Position numbers and translations under genes: made by a program. A stretch of 64,000 nt of DNA from Bacillota bacterium (lineage in GTDB: Bacteria; Bacillota; Clostridia; Lachnospirales; Lachnospiraceae). The stretch is from the NCBI GenBank assembly GCA_023392535.1, contig JAEVYY010000024.1, positions 1 through 64,000 of the forward strand. Reading direction: 5' to 3'. Shown here one piece after another: positions 1 to 8,756 of this stretch. Numbering within the stretch: the stretch's first letter is position 1; each line of letters starts with the position of its first letter. Below the pieces are notes generated by a model. That model had not been told where the DNA came from. It saw only the letters and a program-made list of their open reading frames with translations, and made no database searches.

Positions 1-121
1 TCAATAATCACCCTTTCGTCCTCCTGTACTAATCTAAAAATTAGTATACAGGGTATTTTTCGAAAGTGGCTCACTTTTTGGTTAGCACAAGGTGTGGAAA
101 TGGCTCACTTATATATTAGCA
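1..121 (-). mobile_element. IS21-family element, left end (partial)
   Basis: Read on the minus strand from 121, the sequence starts TGCTAA and contains two spaced copies of a TGCTAA...AAGTGAGCCA block (about 121-100 and 87-68), the repeated-terminus layout of IS21-family ends. Further in, AGGAGG (20-25) lies eight bases before a GTG (9-11) reading out of the window, which fits the start of the transposase gene istA. The boundary at 121 gives a TG...CA terminus. Only this end is visible; family assignment rests on the repeats and layout, not on a transposase sequence. Confidence 0.6.
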
Positions 122-651
122 TTCACAAAAGCTTTTGTGAGCAGCCATATAAGGCAGAAATGCTTATTAGTGGAGAAAAGAAAGCAACTATTTTTGATAT
201 GTGGGTTTTATATAGGAACGGAAATGAGGAATTTCAAGAAATTAAGTACCTGGAACAATTAAAAAATCCTTTAAGCAAAGACTATCAACGTTGTACCGAC
301 CAAGTAGCCTTTCAAAAGAAATGGTGTAAGGTTAATAATATGAATTATGTTATAAGAAGTGAAGATTCGATCGAACTGGGTGAGTTTCACATAGAAAATA
401 TGCTACACCTATCATCACGTATTAAGAGCTATGATTCTATTTATGCAAAATCCTTTTATAATCATCTAACAAAATTAGTTGGGTCAAGTGAAACTACACT
501 AGAAAATTTATATTATACATTAGATTGCCCAATTTACTTTGATGAATTTCTGTCTATTATGTGTTTTGCCCATTATGACGGAATAATAGTCTTAAACCTA
601 TTAAATAAAACATTAGGTCCCAAAACAGAGGTGAAATTATATGGCAAATAA
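122..651 (+). pseudogene. tnsA: TnsA-like transposon endonuclease, 5' end lost
   Basis: TnsA is the restriction-like endonuclease that cuts the 5' ends of Tn7-like transposons with TnsB. Residues of the nuclease core are recognisable: CEQPY, an Asp in FDMW and QEIKY (Gln and Lys of the D-QxK site), followed by a C-terminal winged-helix-like part that would contact TnsC. The N-terminal part with the first catalytic Glu is absent; the IS21-like end abuts at 121. The frame stays open through the IS end by chance and a GTG at 94 could start a hybrid of 185 residues. It overlaps tnsB by 11 bases, as in an intact tns operon. Probably inactive. Confidence 0.65.
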
Positions 652-2606
652 ACAGCATGATATTATTCAATTAAATTTCCTACGGAAAAGTTGGAAAACA
701 GTTAATCCAGAATGTTTAGATTCTAAAAAAGCACAAATATTTTTTAACCGTAAGCTGGCGGTTGATATGTATATAGATGGACATTGCTTAAAGGATATAG
801 AAACAGTTACTACAATTAAAGCAACAAAATATTCAGAAATGATTAAAAAATGCCTGGAATTAGATGAAGCAGGAGTTATGTATGGTTATACTGCTTTAAT
901 ACCTAACAAGCATCTTAAGCAGTATATGAGAAAGAAAACTACAATTAAATAGTAGTAGTAATTTTTCCGGAGCTTTAACACAGCTATTTCAAAGTTATCC
1001 AAAATTAAAAGAAAGCATTGAAGTTCTTTTATTGCAGAGAAATCATGATATAAAAGAAAAAAATGTTAAGCCTATTATTATTTATGAAACGTTTCTTAAA
1101 CAATGTAAGGAATTAGGGATTGAAGAAAATGAATATCCCTTTAATACAAGTAATCTCGCAAAACGTTCATTTTATCATTATATTAAAGCTATAGAGAATC
1201 AATATTCTAACGAGGCCATTATGCGCTATCATAAAAATGCAATACAAAAATATAAATCTACCGGTATAGGCACACAAACAGATTATCTTCGATTACGTCC
1301 CTTTAGTAAGGTTCAAATTGATGGACATAAGGTGGATTTAATAGCCACAATTAAGTTAGTTGATGAAAATGGAGATGTTTCATATCTGCCCATTAAGAGA
1401 TTTTGGCTTTTAACCTTAATTGATGTTGCAACTAGAGTAATTATTGGTTATCACTTAACAATAAAAGAAGAGTATGATCGTTTTGATATATTATTGTGTA
1501 TAAAAAATGCAATTGAACCTAGAAAACATATGAATTTTACACTTCCTGGACTTCAGTATCCTGAAAACGGCGGGTATCCTTCATTAGAAATTGAAGATGC
1601 AAAATGGGCATTATTTGATGAAATTGAATTAGATAACGCATTAGCTCATCATTCAAATTTGGCTGTAGCTAAAATTACTGAATACTTAAATGCTGCAATG
1701 AGTTTTGGTCCAGTATCTACTCCTGAAAGACGCGGTATAATAGAACGTTTTTTTGGCTCGTTAGAAGAAAGAGGCTATCATAGGATTGTTTCTACGACTG
1801 GTTCTAATATAAATGACCCTAAAAAACAAAATTGTGAAGCAGCTGCAATTAAATATCAAATTTCATTTCACGATATTTTTGAAATAACAGAAGTTTTAAT
1901 AGCTAATTATAATTTAAGACCACATACAATGCTGAAAAACTTTTCTCCTTTAGAAATAATGAAACAGCGAATGGAGCGTGGCCTGTTGCCTAATAAGCTT
2001 GAAATAAAAAAGCAAAAAGACCTTTCGTTACTAAACTTCTCTATAACACGTCAGGTAAGAGGTTCCATTAAAACTGGTCGGCGTCCATATATACAGTTTG
2101 AAGATACCGAATATCGTAGCAATGAATTATCCTATAATAATACCTTATTAGGACAAACCATTGTGGTTTTGGTGAATCCAGAAGACCTAAGAACCGTGAT
2201 TGCTTATAAAAGTGATGGTTCAGAAATAGGTTCATTGTACGCAGCTGGTAAGTGGGGAAATACACCTCATACATTAAAGCAGCGTAAAGAAATTAATAAA
2301 TATTTCAAATTAAATCATATTTCCCTTACACCATATGATGACCCTATAGCTATTTATCATGAATATTTGAGTACAAAATCAAGAGAAAATAAAGCAGCAA
2401 GAAATAAACTAGGTGATTTGCGAAACACAACCGGTAAAGAAATAATAAACCCTAAAAATGCTGATATAGTATCTATTCCTCAAAAAGAGAAGATAAATCA
2501 AATAAATAGACCATGTAATTCAGGGTTGCTTTCAAAAGAAGAATTACTTGCTGCATTCAGTTCAGATGCAGTTAGTGCAGTATATCAAAAGAAGAAGGAA
2601 GGATAA
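641..2606 (+). pseudogene. tnsB: TnsB-like DDE transposase, frame-broken
   Basis: TnsB is the DDE transposase that binds the transposon ends and joins them to target DNA. The first part (641-952, 103 residues) contains a helix-turn-helix-like N-terminus; the second (in frame from about 930 to 2606) holds the integrase core. Catalytic residues are visible: Asp in QIDGHKVD (near 1320), Asp in ELDNALAHH (near 1635) and Glu in IIERFFGSLEERG (near 1742). The two parts lie in different frames. Shifting by +1 in the A-rich stretch 929-940 gives a continuous protein of about 650 residues, normal for TnsB. GAGGTG precedes the ATG at 641. A natural indel is the simplest reading; programmed frameshifting is not excluded. 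Confidence 0.75.
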
Positions 2607-2610
2607 CTAT

Positions 2611-3600
2611 ATGCTAATAAGACCCATTTTACAAAGATATGAACATCCATTATTTAATAGTGACTATGAGATAAATACAAATGAAATTGTAGATTTATAT
2701 AATAATGTCGAGAAGTGGATTAACAACCAGGTTCCAGGGGGAATAATATATGGAGAAGCAAGGTTGGGTAAATCTACAGCTATTGCCTGTTTAGAAACCA
2801 TGCTACACCAGAAATATGGGGAAGCCTTACCTATTTTTCGCATGAATATGACATCTCATATATTAAATGAAAAAACTTTTTATGAACAATTCTTAAGTGA
2901 TGTTGGTCATGAGTTAAAAAAGGGTACTACTTATGAAAAGAAAGAGCGATTAATCAATCTTTTTACCTTTAGTGCTTTAGAAGCAAAAAGTCATAAGATT
3001 ATTCTATTTATAGATGAAGCAAATTATTTAGAGGAAAAAGAATATGCATGGCTCATGGATATTTATAATCGTTTGATGTTAAAGCATATTCGTCTAACTA
3101 CCTTATTGGTTGGAACTATTGATATCTTAAATAAAAAAATGTATTTCATTCAAAATAAGCAGCAACAGCTAATAGGACGATTTATGGTATTCGAATACCA
3201 TTTTCATGGTGTAAAAACACCTCAGGACTTACAAGTCTGTCTGGCTTCATATGACTATATGCTTAAATATCCTTATGATAGTGAATGGACATATACAAGA
3301 TACTTCTTCCCTGAAAGTTATGATCAGGGCTATAGACTTAGTGATGATGCGGCTGTTCTTTTAGAATATTTTGATAAAATCAGCAGAAGCTTAAATACGG
3401 ATAACGGACTGGAGATACCTATGCAATATGTAATTGCAACAATAAATATATGTTTAAAAACTTATGGTGCTGATGGCTTAGGTCTAGAAAAACCGGCAGT
3501 GAAAGAGTGGCAGAGTTCTGTGGATAATTCAGGTTTCTTATTGGCCGAAAGAACCATGCTGCGATTACAAAAAGAACTAGAAAAAGAAAAAAGGGCGTGA
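2611..3600 (+). CDS. tnsC: TnsC/TniB-like AAA+ ATPase
   Basis: TnsC-type ATPase links the target-site selector (TniQ/TnsD) to the TnsA/TnsB transposase by forming filaments on target DNA. The 329-residue protein has a Walker A motif GEARLGKS near residues 46-54, a Walker B motif ILFIDEAN near 128-136 and a sensor-like LLVGT downstream, in the usual AAA+ order. The ATG at 2611 is chosen because GGAAGGA lies just upstream; an earlier in-frame ATG at 2548 is inside tnsB and lacks a ribosome-binding site. It lies four bases after the tnsB stop and five before tniQ. No disruption is seen. Confidence 0.85.
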   Translation: MLIRPILQRYEHPLFNSDYEINTNEIVDLYNNVEKWINNQVPGGIIYGEARLGKSTAIACLETMLHQKYGEALPIFRMNMTSHILNEKTFYEQFLSDVGHELKKGTTYEKKERLINLFTFSALEAKSHKIILFIDEANYLEEKEYAWLMDIYNRLMLKHIRLTTLLVGTIDILNKKMYFIQNKQQQLIGRFMVFEYHFHGVKTPQDLQVCLASYDYMLKYPYDSEWTYTRYFFPESYDQGYRLSDDAAVLLEYFDKISRSLNTDNGLEIPMQYVIATINICLKTYGADGLGLEKPAVKEWQSSVDNSGFLLAERTMLRLQKELEKEKRA

Positions 3601-3605
3601 GTTAA

Positions 3606-4937
3606 TTGATAATTTGGAAAAATGAATGGTTATGGGAAGATGAATCAGTATGGAGTTTTGTCAATAAACTCGAATTTTCAAATCAAATCAACGGTAGTGA
3701 TATAAAAAATATATTCAAGTATAAAAAAAATAATAAGTTACTACAAAATATTAAAGACTATTACTTAGGATCATTCATGTTGGATTATGATAGTATTAAA
3801 GAAAAATTTGGACTTGATTTAGTAGAAAGGCAGAAGAACAATATTCAAAGAATTATAAATCCATTTAATTTAAATAGCTTTATTACAGCAGAAAAATATT
3901 TATATGCTGAATCAAAATGGTTTCATGAAAATCTATACTTTTGCCCCGAATGTATTAAAGTTGGATATCATAGTTTAAGGCACCAATTCAAATTCAATAA
4001 TAATAAGTGTCATATTCATAATATAGAATTACTGAATCATTGCCCGCATTGTGGGAGTGAAATACCATATAGGTTAATGTATAATAAAACTAATACCTAT
4101 TATGTATGTGAATGTAATTATAGATTATTTGATTTATCGTTCGATGAAGCCTATAATATTTGGGAAAAACCTTTATTAATAAGAAATAAATCTCTAATTA
4201 TTGATAATTCAAAAATGTTTATTTTTATACCTAAAAATGAACCGTTTAATTATCAATTAGGGGCTACTTACAATCAAATTATAAGTAATCTTTGTAGTAA
4301 TACTAATGTCAATTCAACATACTCCTTTTCTATACCTAAAGAAGAAAAACTTTGCACAGAATATATATCAAAGTATATTTATAATAGTAAATCTATAGAT
4401 ATATACAGTATTTATTGGAAGGCAACTCAAGTTGTTGAAAGACATATTAGAAAATCGATGCAAATTAAGAAAGTTAACCTAACATACAGCTTTGATGATC
4501 CGGTGACAAATTTTAACTGCAAGAGTATATCATATTATATTTTTATAAAATACGTAGAAGGTATAAGAGAAATGTGCTGCATACATAGTGAATATATGAA
4601 AAACTGTAGATATCACTTTTATGATCACGCATGGGGAGTAAGATATATTTTATTAAATATTAAACATATAGAAGCTTTAAAAAGATTTTTACCAAATAAT
4701 ATCTTTTTTGTTTACTTTAATATTATATATAGATTATTTTTAATTCATTCATTGCATATATACGAATCCATTCTTAATAAAGTAGAAGCAGAATATAAAA
4801 GTGTTAAATTAAAAAATATTGCTGATTATTATGATAAATTTTCATTTATTGATATTCTAGATCCAAGTGTTTACATAATAGAAATTGATGAGGACCATGG
4901 TAAATTGTGGGACATACAAGACATGCAAATTGTATAA
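3606..4937 (+). CDS. tniQ: TniQ/TnsD-family target-selection protein
   Basis: TniQ-family proteins choose the insertion site of Tn7-like elements. The 443-residue protein begins with the typical TniQ start (ESVWSFVNKLEF) and has zinc-finger cysteines and histidines at CPEC (113-116), CHIH (135-138), CPHC (146-149) and CEC (168-170). The C-terminal half is long, AT-rich in codon use and without recognised motifs, consistent with a TnsD-like DNA-binding tail. The start is TTG, five bases after the tnsC stop, with AGGGCGTGAG upstream. The chromosomal site it recognises cannot be told from the window. Confidence 0.8.
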   Translation: MIIWKNEWLWEDESVWSFVNKLEFSNQINGSDIKNIFKYKKNNKLLQNIKDYYLGSFMLDYDSIKEKFGLDLVERQKNNIQRIINPFNLNSFITAEKYLYAESKWFHENLYFCPECIKVGYHSLRHQFKFNNNKCHIHNIELLNHCPHCGSEIPYRLMYNKTNTYYVCECNYRLFDLSFDEAYNIWEKPLLIRNKSLIIDNSKMFIFIPKNEPFNYQLGATYNQIISNLCSNTNVNSTYSFSIPKEEKLCTEYISKYIYNSKSIDIYSIYWKATQVVERHIRKSMQIKKVNLTYSFDDPVTNFNCKSISYYIFIKYVEGIREMCCIHSEYMKNCRYHFYDHAWGVRYILLNIKHIEALKRFLPNNIFFVYFNIIYRLFLIHSLHIYESILNKVEAEYKSVKLKNIADYYDKFSFIDILDPSVYIIEIDEDHGKLWDIQDMQIV

Positions 4938-4952
4938 TTAGAAGAGTAAGAA

Positions 4953-4986
4953 GGCTACTAAATTTAAAGCTAGTAGCCAAAATTTT
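4953..4986 (+). terminator. Rho-independent terminator after tniQ
   Basis: GGCTACTA (4953-4960) pairs perfectly with TAGTAGCC (4971-4978), ten-base loop, followed by AAAATTTTTT. It lies 15 bases after the tniQ stop and ends the tns operon. Confidence 0.75.
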
Positions 4987-4997
4987 TTGGATTTTCA

Positions 4998-5134
4998 ATA
5001 CGACATTTTACTTAATTCAGTTCAATATACGGTTTATTACCATTTTTGCTATCAAGCTTACAGGATTTTTCTATTTTTACTATTTGATTTATACGGGATA
5101 TTACTAGATTTACCTAAATCATACGGGAATTTTT
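4998..5134 (+). repeat. Five phased repeats, probable transposon-end TnsB sites
   Basis: Related 14-base blocks start at 4998 (ATACGACATTTTAC), 5027 (ATACGGTTTATTAC), 5058 (TTACAGGATTTTTC, weakest), 5091 (ATACGGGATATTAC) and 5121 (ATACGGGAATTTTT), at spacings of 29, 31, 33 and 30 bases. Tn7-like ends carry several TnsB-binding sites in tandem, and these lie directly after the tns operon, so this is probably one end of the element. The exact terminus is not resolved; no clear terminal ACA was found close to the outer copy. Confidence 0.55.
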
Positions 5135-5216
5135 CTTAATTAGTTCATATTTTTTAAAATAAAGTATATCAATAATCATAATTACTATATATATATTTAT
5201 GAAAAAATAGTATAAT

Positions 5217-5257
5217 AAATTTGGTAAGAAATAGATTTATTAGTTCTTACCAAATTT
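5217..5257. repeat. 14-bp perfect inverted repeat
   Basis: AAATTTGGTAAGAA (5217-5230) is repeated as its exact complement at 5244-5257, separated by 13 bases. The low G+C makes it a weak terminator. It may be an operator, a remnant of the transposon target or a hairpin of unknown role. Confidence 0.45.
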
Positions 5258-5324
5258 ACTTCACAAATATTACTATATTTACTTCAAATAACAATACTAA
5301 ATATAGGTTTTATCAAAAATATTA

Positions 5325-5362
5325 CCAACTATTCGTTAAACTTGTCTTTTGCGAATAGTTGG
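5325..5362 (-). terminator. Hairpin downstream of the C39-like peptidase
   Basis: CCAACTATTCG (5325-5335) pairs with CGAATAGTTGG (5352-5362), 11 perfect base pairs. On the minus strand the stem is followed by TAATATTTTT. It lies 37 bases after the stop of the gene at 5399-5758, so it is a plausible terminator. Confidence 0.5.
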
Positions 5363-5398
5363 ATGCAATTAATTGCGCTTCTCAGTTGTAATTGAATT

Positions 5399-5758
5399 TT
5401 ATTCATAAATTCCTAGAAATGAGGTTATTTTTCCATAGGTGTATTCGTCATGATTAATTAATCCAAATTCAGGGTCATAATATTTATTATCAAATAGCAA
5501 TGTCCAATGGGTGTATCCAGCATTGGTATGCACCGTTAAAATGGAATATTCATAAGGCATAGGATTCTTTTTTGAAATACGTATATTCTTTTCAGCATGT
5601 TTTACACCATAAAAATCCAATATCTCAATCAGTTGCCCTATACTTGTAGGCCCACTTGTTTTCATATCTTTAAATACTTCCCCTATATCTTTGCCTGTAA
5701 TCATTGCAATGCATGCCTGACCACAAGTTTGAAAAGTTGGTTGTAATACCAGTTCCAT
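5399..5758 (-). CDS. Small C39-like cysteine peptidase
   Basis: This 119-residue protein has the layout of a minimal C39 (bacteriocin-leader-type) papain-like peptidase: TCGQAC with the probable nucleophile Cys12, His84 in YTHWTLL and Asp95 in YYDPEFG. It has no signal peptide or membrane segment, so it should be cytoplasmic. AAGGAGG precedes the ATG. No bacteriocin precursor or ABC exporter is adjacent, so the substrate is unknown. It sits next to an antibiotic-biosynthesis-monooxygenase-fold gene on the same strand. The fold assignment comes from the Cys/His/Asp pattern; activity is inference. Confidence 0.6.
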   Translation of the reverse strand: MELVLQPTFQTCGQACIAMITGKDIGEVFKDMKTSGPTSIGQLIEILDFYGVKHAEKNIRISKKNPMPYEYSILTVHTNAGYTHWTLLFDNKYYDPEFGLINHDEYTYGKITSFLGIYE

Positions 5759-5792
5759 TTCCGTCCTCCTTCTGTATGATTTATGATTTCAT

Positions 5793-6122
5793 TTATAGTG
5801 TAAAACAGTTATCATACGCGCCCTTACAAATTCTTATTCTATAACTAGAATACCACATAGTTTTCCCAAGCTCCTTTGCTTTTTGATGGGAAAGATTATG
5901 TTTCCATATCTGTATGCTTTCTAAAGAGTCCCAGTATGATATTGTCACGCCAAATCCCTCCTTATTTCTTACACTTTCTGCCCCCAAGAACCCTTTTTGT
6001 TGTGAGACAATATTTAGTAGTTCATCACTTACTTTTTCATATCCGTTATCCTCTTCTGTCCTTATCGATGTAAAAATAACAGCATAATAAGGCACTTCCG
6101 GTGTATTTACAATGTCACTCAT
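5793..6122 (-). CDS. ABM-fold (antibiotic biosynthesis monooxygenase-like) protein
   Basis: The 109-residue protein matches the small dimeric alpha-beta barrel pattern: VPYYAVIFTSIRTEEDNGY at the N-terminus, QQKGFLGAESVR in the middle and YWDSLESIQIWK followed by YSSYRIRICKG. Members include quinone monooxygenases and many stress-related proteins of unknown substrate. AAGGAG precedes the ATG. It is followed by the C39-like gene and preceded by yhaN, with 21 bases between, so it may be read in the same transcript. A specific reaction cannot be given. Confidence 0.75.
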   Translation of the reverse strand: MSDIVNTPEVPYYAVIFTSIRTEEDNGYEKVSDELLNIVSQQKGFLGAESVRNKEGFGVTISYWDSLESIQIWKHNLSHQKAKELGKTMWYSSYRIRICKGAYDNCFTL

Positions 6123-6143
6123 AGTAACTCCTTTCTTTCCATC

Positions 6144-8756
6144 TCACACGCTTCTGCTATCGTGGCAAATAAAATAGATCATCTGATAATTTTCACTGAT
6201 TCGCTTAAATAGTTTGACAGCATTGTTTAATCTTACATCATCCAAATTTACAAAAGGATCATCCAAGATCAGAATCGGTTTTGCGACTTCTTGGTAAACA
6301 GCCTCTATAAGAGCCATTCGCATACATACCTGTATGAGATCTTTCATTCCTTTGCTCAGTTCAACGCTGTCATGTAACTGACCTTCTTCTTCCACCCTCA
6401 CATTCAAGCGAATATCCAGTTGATAGTTTTCGATGGGCTTTTTTTCAATCTCAGCAAAGTATTTTTTAAAGGCCTCTGACATCGGTTTTATGTATTTTAC
6501 TGCAAGTTCCTCTTTCGCCTCCTCCATACATTGTTTTGTTTTGCTGATCAGAGAATACTCTCTTTCCAAAGATTCGTATTCTTCCTCTTCCTTTGCAATT
6601 GCCGATTCCAAATCTTCTGCTTTATCTGCAAGAATACTATGGTTATTGATATCTTTTTCGTAGGCATGGATTCTCTTTAAAAGTTCCTCTTTTTTTCTCT
6701 CTAACTGTTTCTTTTCATCCAATAGTGACTCTTTCAATTGATTCTCATCTCTATCTGGAAGTGACAAAATCTCCAATTCGGCAATATTATTCTGACTTTC
6801 GTAATATTCTTTTTTTGTCTTAATAGCTTCAAATTCAGACTTTAACCTGGCATAAAGAATTTTGTTTCTTCTTATCTCACTCATGGTATCTACAATATCG
6901 TTTGGAAATGCATCGAAATACATAAGAAAGATAGGTTCTAAATAATTCTTAGCTTGTTCTGCTTTTTTTTGGGCATCCTGAACTATTTTTTCTTTCGCTG
7001 ATAGTTCTTTATATAACGTTAATTTTTTACGCAAATTTATCAATGCACTTGCGAAATCGGCTTTTGAGTCAAGTTCATATCTTCCAAGAAAAGATTCAAT
7101 ATTTCTAGTGGTATCCGAAATCTGCCTGTTTCGCTTTAACTGTTCCTCATTTGATCTGGCACACTCGGCCTTTAATCTCTCAAATTCCGATAATTCCATT
7201 TTAATATTACTTAATTCCAATACAATGTTTTCGGTGTCCATTTCCAAGTCTTCCAACAATTTAATATAAGGTCTTCTTAGGGTTTCTATTTTATATAGAA
7301 GTTTTTGGATACGGTTTTGCAAGAGTTGTATTTGTTCATCGATGGCTGTTTTTTTCTTAGAAATCTTTCTTTTCTGCAAGAAGAGCGCAACAATTGTTTC
7401 TAAGAATCCGGAACCAATTAGTAAAACTCCAATCGTCTTAGTAAAAAAGAATGAGAATATACCCACAATTGCTACTATGATTCCAAGTAATAATAGTGGA
7501 GTGAATACTGTCTGTTTTCCAACTGCTCTTTTCCAATTTTTTTGTTCCAATACTTCTCTTTCTAATTCATCCGATGCTCTTACCAGATTCATTACTTCAT
7601 GATAATCCTTTAAATACTGGTCAAGTTCTTTTGCATCAATCGTAGAGCCTGCATACTTTTGTTCCAACTGTTGTAATACTTCCTTCTCTTGATCGGATAA
7701 TTGAAAAGTGTAAAGATTTCTATATTGATTCGATAAGAAGGCAATATGGTCATTACACTGCTCCAGTTCCTGAGGGGAAGGAACACCTTCTAAAAATAAT
7801 TTTTTTAATTCTTCAAGTTCCGATATCTCTTGGTAGGACATTTGATTTTCCAAGATAAACCGATTTCTATTTTCATAATCTATGGAGTGCTTACTCATAA
7901 CCTCCATATCCTTGTCAGAAATGACGTTACCATTGAAAAAATCATTTATGGTCAGATATTCTTGTTTCTTAGCCACATATTCTTCCATAATATCATTGTA
8001 GGTTCTCTTTTTTTCATACAATACAAATTTTGCAATTTGTTCCTCTATCAATCGTATCGAATTTTTAACATCCGTAAGTTCAATTTTTTGTTTCTTAATA
8101 TGACCTAACAGATTCTCAATATTTTTAATACTTTGCTCACTTATCTTTAATTCCTCTTTCAGTGCTCGGATGGTATTCTTACTCTCTTCCAGCTTTCCTC
8201 CTCGGCCTCGTTTAAATTTAATTGCCGCCATAGCCTCTTCTAAGATTGCAATTGCTCTTGATGACGTCTCCATATCTGCTTCCTGCTCCTCAATATTTCC
8301 AAGTTTTCCAGATATGATATCATTTAATAATTCACTCTCTTCTAACGATATAAAAGCTGTTTTCTCAAAGGAATCCTTATTCACTTTCCAAATTTCTTCC
8401 CCTAGATTTTCTCCAAATTCTTCAGATAACAAATTTGTTGCAAGATTATATATGTGATAAGTATCCTCTTTATCCCGTTTTCCAAAAAAACGTTCAATTT
8501 TAAAGGCAATTCCATTGTGTTCAAAAATCAAATAGCCACCGAATTTCTGTTCATTCCATGGCAGGTATCGTTTACGGTCTGTCATGGTTTTTCCCTGCTT
8601 ATAATCCAAACCAAAAAACATGGCTTTGATAAATGCTGCAAAGGTGGTTTTACCCCAACCGTTTTCTTGTTTGATCATGTTCAGGCCATCTTGAAATGAA
8701 TAAGAAAAATGGTGTATTTTCCCAAAGTTCTCAACATAGCAGCTTAGTATTTTCAT
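6144..8756 (-). CDS. yhaN: YhaN-like SMC/SbcC-type ATPase
   Basis: The 870-residue protein is an SMC-like ATPase with split nucleotide-binding ends and a long coiled coil. Walker A is NGWGKTTFAAF (near residue 33), Walker B is ILILDDPFVNLDD near the C-terminus, with the ABC signature-like ELSKGMKDL before it. A hydrophobic segment of about 40 residues near 418-460 looks like a membrane hairpin, a feature of YhaN-type proteins. The ATG overlaps the stop of the upstream nuclease gene by four bases (ATGA), so the two are translationally coupled and should form an SbcCD/Mre11-Rad50-like complex processing DNA ends. Confidence 0.85.
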   Translation of the reverse strand: MKILSCYVENFGKIHHFSYSFQDGLNMIKQENGWGKTTFAAFIKAMFFGLDYKQGKTMTDRKRYLPWNEQKFGGYLIFEHNGIAFKIERFFGKRDKEDTYHIYNLATNLLSEEFGENLGEEIWKVNKDSFEKTAFISLEESELLNDIISGKLGNIEEQEADMETSSRAIAILEEAMAAIKFKRGRGGKLEESKNTIRALKEELKISEQSIKNIENLLGHIKKQKIELTDVKNSIRLIEEQIAKFVLYEKKRTYNDIMEEYVAKKQEYLTINDFFNGNVISDKDMEVMSKHSIDYENRNRFILENQMSYQEISELEELKKLFLEGVPSPQELEQCNDHIAFLSNQYRNLYTFQLSDQEKEVLQQLEQKYAGSTIDAKELDQYLKDYHEVMNLVRASDELEREVLEQKNWKRAVGKQTVFTPLLLLGIIVAIVGIFSFFFTKTIGVLLIGSGFLETIVALFLQKRKISKKKTAIDEQIQLLQNRIQKLLYKIETLRRPYIKLLEDLEMDTENIVLELSNIKMELSEFERLKAECARSNEEQLKRNRQISDTTRNIESFLGRYELDSKADFASALINLRKKLTLYKELSAKEKIVQDAQKKAEQAKNYLEPIFLMYFDAFPNDIVDTMSEIRRNKILYARLKSEFEAIKTKKEYYESQNNIAELEILSLPDRDENQLKESLLDEKKQLERKKEELLKRIHAYEKDINNHSILADKAEDLESAIAKEEEEYESLEREYSLISKTKQCMEEAKEELAVKYIKPMSEAFKKYFAEIEKKPIENYQLDIRLNVRVEEEGQLHDSVELSKGMKDLIQVCMRMALIEAVYQEVAKPILILDDPFVNLDDVRLNNAVKLFKRISENYQMIYFICHDSRSV

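Larger units (their letters stand above)
5135..5398. other. Gene-free stretch with two inverted repeats
   Basis: This very AT-rich stretch joins the transposon end to the core genes. It holds the perfect inverted repeats at 5217-5257 and 5325-5362 and a small palindrome GCAATTAATTGC near 5365. No coding sequence was seen. Confidence 0.5.

Noticed and set aside
46..61. ATACAGGGTATTTTTC resembles the ATACGGG blocks at 5091-5134 and could be the other transposon end.
   Set aside because: It lies inside the IS21-like end, upstream of the IS terminus, so similarity is most likely chance in AT-rich DNA.
124..139. The 16-base palindrome CACAAAAGCTTTTGTG right after the IS end as a recombination site.
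   Set aside because: It fits the tnsA reading frame (HKSFCEQ) and nothing else links it to a site-specific recombinase.
4907..5107. A 66-residue open frame after tniQ.
   Set aside because: It overlaps the tniQ end, the terminator and the repeats, has no ribosome-binding site and looks like translated AT-rich non-coding DNA.
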